A stretch of DNA of 21,817 nt from Eubacterium sp. (GTDB lineage Bacteria; Bacillota_A; Clostridia; Lachnospirales; Lachnospiraceae), in NCBI GenBank assembly GCA_024687845.1, contig JAILEL010000277.1, positions 1 through 21,817 on the forward strand, written 5' to 3'. Below the pieces are notes generated by a model. That model did no database searches. It was given only the letters and a program-made list of their open reading frames with translations, and had not been told where the DNA came from. Positions within the stretch are counted from its first letter, which is position 1, and each line of letters begins with the position of its first letter. Shown one piece after another: positions 17,601-21,817 of the stretch. The translations under genes were made by a program, and so were the position numbers.

Positions 17601-18289
17601 TTTAACGCTTTTAAAACATTTTCATACAGCTCAACTACATCAAACCCTACAAAAGGATTAAAAACACTTCCAGCTGTAAGTTCCGGATATATTCTTTCAA
17701 ATACTTCATAAGACTCTAGATCATAATCATTTAAGGATGCTACAAATTCATCAATAGGTAATGCTATATTTTCACAAAATCTTTCATAGGTATCAGGATA
17801 TCCTTCTTTCCACTTCAGAATTGTTGATACTGCAGCTCTATAATTCGTATCTGGCATTATATCTAACATTCCGTTCTCCGATAGAGTTCTATGAAGCGCA
17901 AGTAAAAAAGCCTGTGGCAAACTGGTACTAGAACCAGATATTATCACTGGAAGGATTTTTGTATCACTATCGTAATAATTCTTTATAGCCTGAACCAGCA
18001 TAGGTCTTTCTTTAATCTTTTTTTGTAAATTTGAAAAAAGCGCTGGATCTTTTTTCATTAACATTGATAAAATCATTAGAACTATATGAGATTTTCCTTT
18101 ACCATATGGCCCTATCAGTATTCTTGCTCTATCTGTTCCATTGTTATCAACACTCTTAATAATATTATCCAATAAAGTTATAGATGATGCTGTAGGAATA
18201 AAGTTTTTTATTTTATCATCATTATTTAAATCAAATGCAATATTTACAGAATATTGAAAACCAGGTGCAGTTTTTATCATATTGCTCAT
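14681..18289 (-). CDS. sspC: SspC-type large P-loop ATPase (BrxC/PglY-like) of phosphorothioation
   Basis: This 1202-residue soluble ATPase has Walker A GPYGKGKS at 60-67, followed by H-I-V, and Walker B LYVVYDEF at 238-245. A sensor-like LMLISHKE lies at 281-288, with RFTHVIL after R310. The YPLHPMS motif at 378-384 is typical of the BrxC/PglY type of defence ATPase. A second conserved region holds GTGQE (near 782) and SSYGIG (850-855). In Ssp systems SspC supplies ATPase activity to the SspB/SspD modification complex; its exact mechanical role is not visible here. The ATG has a GAGAGGAA site upstream and the gene sits 20 bases after sspB. No BREX partners (PglZ, PglX methylase) are present, so it is not BREX. 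The gene at 28-4269 encodes a clear homologue. Confidence 0.8.
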   Translation of the reverse strand: MSNMIKTAPGFQYSVNIAFDLNNDDKIKNFIPTASSITLLDNIIKSVDNNGTDRARILIGPYGKGKSHIVLMILSMLMKKDPALFSNLQKKIKERPMLVQAIKNYYDSDTKILPVIISGSSTSLPQAFLLALHRTLSENGMLDIMPDTNYRAAVSTILKWKEGYPDTYERFCENIALPIDEFVASLNDYDLESYEVFERIYPELTAGSVFNPFVGFDVVELYENVLKALKEKYNYTGLYVVYDEFSKFLESNIKTASTSDTNMLQSFAEKCNRSGSSQLHLMLISHKEIENYIDQLPKNKIDGWRGVSERFTHVILNNNFKQMYEIISSVIQRDEKQYDHFVKNHTSEFDSLYAIYREHNLFADLEDDEFGNMLYKCYPLHPMSMFILPRLSEKVAQNERTLFTFLSADGDNTLSAYLNSIDQNQFKLVTPDMLYDYFEPLFKKEVYDIAIHDNYYLTSVILDKLEAGSLESKIVKAISLIYILDQFDKLVPTKAELYQAYSYEYSKDEIDSTITDLIEKQLVIYLRKSNNYLRLKQTSGVDIRNEILETVEKQKDSLTIKDSLNNSNFDNYLYPSRYNDENEITRFFVFDFINDSELFVDGDWNQRTKQLDGDGAVYGIIPSEQYGIREIEKKVKEISQNCTNAIFVIPKEIHNKGDIIREYEAVKQLMDSVVDDKILFEEYEVVYEDLREIVLEYISDFVRPEKSRSKFLFNGKLEKLSRKASLTELMSRICDELYPDTPVINNESINRKEITSIALNSRNKIVAGLLRTELEPNLGLSGTGQEVSIMRSTLVNKGILINDEDAAYISTEVSDVKMRKMLNIIQSFIFDVKKNGRLSFSELYLKLTDSSYGIGIRFGVIPIYLAAVFHNNKKEIVLCDVHGQVPLNVDTINQINSHPEMFYLEVLDWDSDKEEYINGLADIFAEYVNEVERSSNAFDFVASAIKRWYINLPKYSKECRKKLNGQDVYKTNYMILKALSKGDLGQKLLFEIIPDACSTKDLNECTNRVREFRNYYDSAIDGLISRINDFLKDLFCSNKKMMDKMSLPSVIMDWCEQLDSRVFEQLFTDGTDRCLNLFKNITNDEVDFIKNLSRLATDLRIEDWTEETFNTFKMAIEKYKKTAESFTSGDDEIDADSTANSYQVSFVSEDGSVVTKRFERTETTKRGELLLNQIQASLDSMGQSISEQEKRQILMDILNKLC

Positions 18290-18309
18290 TCCAACAATTC
18301 CTCTCTAAA

Positions 18310-19206
18310 TTAACCTTCTATTTCATCATAAAATCTTTTTACACAATCCATAAAAGACAGTTCTTCAGTGTCTATCAACTGGATGATATCAAGACCTGCT
18401 GTTCTTATTATTTTTATTTTTCCAGTTTTTTCCACACTATGTAATAAATCCATCATAGAAATCGAATCCAAGTTAAAAACTTTTCCTATGTTTCCTGGTG
18501 AAGTAAGAAGTTCACTCAAAGGGATTTCTTTCTTATCACTTGCTTGATCAATTATTATTGCTAAAACAATCCATGGATTAAAACTTTTCACATTGGGTGT
18601 AGTTTTTTTATAAACAAACTCATTCCCCTTTTTCCCAATAATATCTATCAATCCTAACTCTCCAAACGGACAGTCTATATTATTCTCGGCAGACACTTTT
18701 TTAGGGTTTGACTTATATCTAGGTACATAAGTATTCATTAAGCAAGTAAAATCATCATTCAGCGTCCTATCAGGTTTTGCCTCTTCTTCAATTGTAATGT
18801 AACTTTGAAGCATCCTAACAAAATCATCTCGAACGAACTCTTTTAACCCAAACACGTTATAAAAATAATACCATGTCGTTGCATTATCCTTATCCGTAAC
18901 CATTTTGTAATGAAGCAAGTACAGGGTTCCTATTTCCTCAATATATCTGTCATATTTAAAAACAGCTTCTCCTAGCTCTGTAAAGCTTTGATCTCTTTTT
19001 CCAGATTTAGGTTCCTCAGTCAACCCAACAACTTGAAGCCAATATCTCAAAGCCTTTACCATATTTGAACCAATCCCAAGTTCATCCATAGGATTTTTTT
19101 CCTTACTAACAAATACATCAGGCGCATTATTTACCGCCTTCATACCTTTACTTAACCATCCTTTACGAATAAAGAATGTATCATGCGCACGAAATCTCAT
19201 TGGCAT
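18310..19206 (-). CDS. sspB: SspB-type DUF4007 protein, putative phosphorothioation DNA nickase
   Basis: The protein (298 residues) begins with the DUF4007 signature MRFRAHDTFFIRKGWL and continues with a helix-rich, winged-helix-like body: ALRYWLQVVGL (52-62), the TELGEAVF turn (76-83), a LLHY helix near 97-100, the CPFGELGLI segment (179-187) and a C-terminal winged-helix-like part to about 280. In Ssp phosphorothioation SspB nicks the DNA before sulfur insertion; equating this DUF4007 protein with SspB rests on family and gene order. A TTG at 19212 could extend it by two codons, but the GGAGG at 19216-19220 is only 3 bases from that TTG and 9 from the ATG at 19206, so the ATG is preferred. 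It lies 17 bases after sspD and 20 before sspC. A paralogue is found at 4281-5102. Confidence 0.8.
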   Translation of the reverse strand: MPMRFRAHDTFFIRKGWLSKGMKAVNNAPDVFVSKEKNPMDELGIGSNMVKALRYWLQVVGLTEEPKSGKRDQSFTELGEAVFKYDRYIEEIGTLYLLHYKMVTDKDNATTWYYFYNVFGLKEFVRDDFVRMLQSYITIEEEAKPDRTLNDDFTCLMNTYVPRYKSNPKKVSAENNIDCPFGELGLIDIIGKKGNEFVYKKTTPNVKSFNPWIVLAIIIDQASDKKEIPLSELLTSPGNIGKVFNLDSISMMDLLHSVEKTGKIKIIRTAGLDIIQLIDTEELSFMDCVKRFYDEIEG

Positions 19207-19215
19207 TACCAATTT

Positions 19216-19220
19216 CCTCC
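19216..19220 (-). promoter_or_regulatory. Ribosome binding site deciding the sspB start
   Basis: A perfect GGAGG on the minus strand lies 9 bases from the ATG at 19206 but only 3 bases from the upstream TTG at 19212. This spacing favours the ATG as the start of sspB. Confidence 0.7.
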
Positions 19221-19223
19221 AGT

Positions 19224-20942
19224 TTATTCCTTAGTTCTCAAATATTTATCCATCATGCATCCACCAGTAAGATATTTCTGATTAACACATTTTCTACAAT
19301 GAACGCACTTTTCAGGATTAATATAGTATGTTCCCCCTGCAATAGTAATTGCACCAGCATTACATATTGATTCACACTTCAAACATTTTCTACATGCATT
19401 AAACTTTCTAATCTGGTAACCAATCATTCTTTGTAAATCATCATGGTCCGCCACATTCATAGTCTTTACCTTAACTGCATTTTCATATCCATCTTGATTA
19501 AATGGCTGTATAGATATAATTGGTACATTAGTTCTAACATCCAGAATAATGACTTCACGTAATAACTTTTTCCCTAGTTCTGGAGCTAATTTACCAAATG
19601 GAACAAACATACCAATCAATTCATCATCAAAAGGTCTGACTAACTTATATATCTTTGCATGATCTTCCGCTGTACAATTCGTAAACTTTATCTTTACGTC
19701 ATTTGCAGACGGCAAACCATTACCGCCCTGTCTAGCTTTCCACATTCCAGAATCAACATATTCTTCAGGATCAGGTTTTCCGACTTTCTTTGCAAAATCA
19801 ATCAAGAAGTCTCTCCATATTTGGGATCTTTCTGGCATATATATGCGAGTTAAAAACTGATCTCTTGTATTATTATTAGGACAACACCAACAGCCAACTC
19901 TGTTATATCCCAATCTGTAAGCATAATTAAAATCAATCTTCTCAGCTAGTATGTATAACCATACATCTATGTCATTCCAAAAGAATATAGGTGATGCAAC
20001 CGTTTGTTTCTGAATCTTGACAGATTCTGAATCTCCTTCTACTCGGTTATACTTGCTTCTACTAACAGATTCCGCCTTTCTAATTCCATAAAACGTAAGT
20101 ATTCTCTGATCTCTATACAAGCTATTCAGTATTCGAGTTATAGGCCCCGTTTTAAACATTGAACAACACCACCTCATCATTCGTGCTGGTGGTCCAATAT
20201 CTTCACATACATCCATAAATACCTGTTCTTCATTCTTTGCTACTTGAAAGATTGCATGAGGATGATCCATTCTATATCTCTCAGCATATTCAATGGTTGT
20301 AGGAAATTCTAATGTAGTATTCCCAAAAATTGTTACTATACTCGGATTACTAAGTGCCTTTTTAACAATATCATCCGTTACAGTTGAATCCTTTCCTCCA
20401 GAAAAAGAAATCACTAATTTTTCTTCATCATATTTTGATGATACTTCACGAATGAAACCCGTTGCCTCGTCTATAAGGTAGTTCAACCTATCTCTATTAG
20501 CTTTACAAAACAATTCAATATAATCATCAAAATATTCATATGTATTTTCTGATTTATATTTTGCTAAGCCTTCTGCCAACTTGTCAGTATCAGCATCCTT
20601 ATAAACAGAGCTCGCAATATTCTCTACCTTACCATCTATATAATATCTACTGTTTGATGCCCATACTGAAGCGTTTTTATAACTATTGGGTTCAACATCA
20701 AGTATCAATTCCATAAGTAATCGTTCTTCCGGAAAAACAGGTCTAATATCCTTAGTCATATATTTGGTTTTTCCAGAACATAATGGACAACAACCTTTAT
20801 CAATTTGATTTACTTCATATATGATTGGAACTTTACAGTTTTTACACCAATGAACTTCTGTAGGTATATCTTCAACTGTTTTTGTACCACACACAGGACA
20901 TTCTTTTTCATTTGTCTCCATGTTACAAACTTTACACCACAT
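19224..20942 (-). CDS. sspD: SspD-type phosphorothioation ATP pyrophosphatase (PAPS-reductase family) with zinc ribbons and ferredoxin domain
   Basis: This 572-residue protein has three parts. The N-terminus carries two CxxC zinc ribbons (C3, C6, C15, C18 and C33, C36, C51/C52, C55). The middle is a PAPS-reductase-like alpha-hydrolase with the PP-loop SGGKDST at 181-187, RWCC at 257-260, GIRKAES near 286 and CWCCP at 351-355; the paired cysteines resemble the 4Fe-4S ligands of DndC-type enzymes. The C-terminus is a two-cluster ferredoxin (C517, C520, C523, C527 and C546, C549, C552, C562). In Ssp systems SspD is the ATP pyrophosphatase that prepares the DNA backbone for sulfur, working with SspA, SspB and SspC. 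An AGGAG site lies about 9 bases before the ATG. A sulfonucleotide reductase of assimilation is unlikely given the DUF4007 and desulfurase neighbours. Confidence 0.85.
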   Translation of the reverse strand: MWCKVCNMETNEKECPVCGTKTVEDIPTEVHWCKNCKVPIIYEVNQIDKGCCPLCSGKTKYMTKDIRPVFPEERLLMELILDVEPNSYKNASVWASNSRYYIDGKVENIASSVYKDADTDKLAEGLAKYKSENTYEYFDDYIELFCKANRDRLNYLIDEATGFIREVSSKYDEEKLVISFSGGKDSTVTDDIVKKALSNPSIVTIFGNTTLEFPTTIEYAERYRMDHPHAIFQVAKNEEQVFMDVCEDIGPPARMMRWCCSMFKTGPITRILNSLYRDQRILTFYGIRKAESVSRSKYNRVEGDSESVKIQKQTVASPIFFWNDIDVWLYILAEKIDFNYAYRLGYNRVGCWCCPNNNTRDQFLTRIYMPERSQIWRDFLIDFAKKVGKPDPEEYVDSGMWKARQGGNGLPSANDVKIKFTNCTAEDHAKIYKLVRPFDDELIGMFVPFGKLAPELGKKLLREVIILDVRTNVPIISIQPFNQDGYENAVKVKTMNVADHDDLQRMIGYQIRKFNACRKCLKCESICNAGAITIAGGTYYINPEKCVHCRKCVNQKYLTGGCMMDKYLRTKE

Positions 20943-20958
20943 CTAATAAGCTCCTATA

Positions 20959-21817
20959 CTACTCAGTGAATTTTTCAATACATTCATTAAAGCCTTCAAC
21001 AACATTCTGAGGATTTGTAATTCTCACTTTTCCACCAAGTGCAACTATCCATCCAAAGAACTGATTACTAACCACCACATCAACTCTTACCTCAAAGTGT
21101 TCATCATCCACTTTTCTTAAAGTTATATCTCTACCAAACTGATCTATAATCACATTTGCCATGTCGTTGTTACAAAGAAGCGTTACTCTTTCTTCTTCTC
21201 CTCCGAACATCCGGAAATGTTTCTTTGTATATATCTCTTTATCTTTTTTATCAAACTCAGCTCGTCCCTGACGGCGTTTCTTAATTTCTGATGTATGAAG
21301 CATTTTGTCCACACGGAAATGTTTAAAATCATCTACACTCTCGTCATAGCCGATCATATAATAGTTTTCATCATCCCAGACTAAAGCCCAAGGGCTGATT
21401 TCGTAATATGCTCCATCGTGTCGCAGCTCCATCTCACCATCTACATTCCAGTTGAAATACTGAAATGTAATCTTATGGTTATATGCTATCGCATTCTGAA
21501 TTGCATCTACAGTATAGAGAACGCTTTCATTCATGCTCTTTACCCGTCCAGAAATATAAACTTCTCTTTTTACAAGCTTGGCATCATAATGACTAGCCAT
21601 TTTTTCAAGTTTCTCAATTAGGTCTTTTGATTTTTTAAGAGTAATGAACTTAGATGAAGCTATTGCATCTATAATCAAACGAAGTTCTGCAAGTTCAAAA
21701 TCACGAGAAACGCAATGATAATATGTTTTATAGCTTCGCATCTCCTTGATTATCTCTATTCCATAATCGTTTAATGCTGCTATATCGTCATATACACTCT
21801 TCCTCTGAGCTTCAATA
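20959..21817 (-). CDS. WYL-domain transcriptional regulator, 5' end cut by window edge
   Basis: The reading frame stays open to the right edge, so the ATG at 21741 is internal, not the start. The 25 codons before it encode the end of a DeoR-like winged helix (RKSVYDDIAALNDYGIEI), the usual DNA-binding part of these proteins. The rest of the visible protein (about 285 residues) is a WYL module: a helical stretch, then a strand-rich part with the typical Y-x-I-S-P-W followed by DDENYYMIGYDE and an FRVDK motif, then a C-terminal WCX-like extension. WYL proteins bind nucleic acid or nucleotide ligands and often control defence islands. The stop lies 16 bases before sspD, so it is probably co-transcribed and regulates the operon. 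Its G+C looks slightly higher than that of its neighbours. Family certain; the target is inferred from position. Confidence 0.9.
   Translation of the reverse strand, partial: IEAQRKSVYDDIAALNDYGIEIIKEMRSYKTYYHCVSRDFELAELRLIIDAIASSKFITLKKSKDLIEKLEKMASHYDAKLVKREVYISGRVKSMNESVLYTVDAIQNAIAYNHKITFQYFNWNVDGEMELRHDGAYYEISPWALVWDDENYYMIGYDESVDDFKHFRVDKMLHTSEIKKRRQGRAEFDKKDKEIYTKKHFRMFGGEEERVTLLCNNDMANVIIDQFGRDITLRKVDDEHFEVRVDVVVSNQFFGWIVALGGKVRITNPQNVVEGFNECIEKFTE

Larger units (their letters stand above)
28..21817 (-). other. Putative phosphorothioation defence operon, at least nine genes (right end open)
   Basis: All supported genes lie on the minus strand and follow each other with gaps of 16, 17, 20, 13, 24, 11 and 10 bases, then an 8-base overlap, then an 11-base gap. 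Several Shine-Dalgarno sequences overlap the stop codon of the gene before. No gap can hold a normal promoter plus terminator. The simplest reading is one transcript that starts to the right of base 21817 and runs through regulator, modification genes (sspD, sspB, sspC, sspA), restriction genes (dptF, dptG, dptH) and a terminal pair of sspB/sspC-like genes. Single transcription is an inference from spacing; internal promoters inside coding sequence cannot be excluded. Confidence 0.8.

Noticed and set aside
28..18289. BREX system, suggested by two BrxC/PglY-like ATPases
   Set aside because: No PglX methyltransferase, PglZ phosphatase, BrxA, BrxB or Lon-like protease gene is present, while desulfurase, PP-loop protein, DUF4007 and DptFGH all point to phosphorothioation.
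19224..20942. Assimilatory APS/PAPS reductase
   Set aside because: No other sulfate-assimilation gene is present; zinc ribbons, the C-terminal ferredoxin and neighbours fit the SspD role better.
20959..21741. ATG at 21741 as the start of the WYL regulator
   Set aside because: The frame continues upstream to the window edge and encodes the end of a winged helix, so this methionine is internal.

Overview
This window is one long run of minus-strand genes from an AT-rich genome (about one third G+C by eye). Strong AGGAGG-type ribosome binding sites sit in front of most genes. Together these suggest a Gram-positive Bacillota, most likely a clostridium or Lachnospiraceae-type gut or rumen bacterium. 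The taxonomy is inference only. I see no rRNA, tRNA, CRISPR array, transposase or integrase. No gene-free stretch exceeds about 30 bases; bases 1-27, after the last stop codon, hold no recognisable terminator.

Read in the direction of transcription (right to left), the layout has four blocks. (1) 21817-20959: a WYL-domain regulator whose start lies outside the window. (2) 20942-13522: four genes that match the SspABCD type of DNA phosphorothioation, in the order D-B-C-A. They are an iron-sulfur PAPS-reductase-like ATP pyrophosphatase (SspD), a DUF4007 protein (SspB), a large P-loop ATPase (SspC) and a cysteine desulfurase (SspA). (3) 13497-5095: the restriction arm DptF-DptG-DptH (also called SspF, SspG, SspH), ending in a 1728-residue HerA-type ATPase that also carries a PD-(D/E)xK-like motif. 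(4) 5102-28: two further genes, a small winged-helix-like protein and a 1413-residue P-loop ATPase.

Genes are separated by 10-24 bases or overlap, so the set reads as one operon of at least nine genes with its promoter beyond the right edge. As a system, SspA would release sulfur from cysteine, and SspD would activate the DNA backbone or carry the sulfur. SspB and SspC would open and process the DNA so that one strand receives the phosphorothioate. DptFGH would attack DNA that lacks the mark. This SspABCD-SspFGH pairing has been reported before.

The most interesting part is block 4. By eye the two genes are divergent homologues of SspB and SspC themselves, in the same order: a DUF4007-like protein followed by a BrxC/PglY-like ATPase. 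They are translationally joined to dptH. I know of no description of such a second 'B2-C2' pair, and it may be an extra targeting, nicking or effector module of this defence system.
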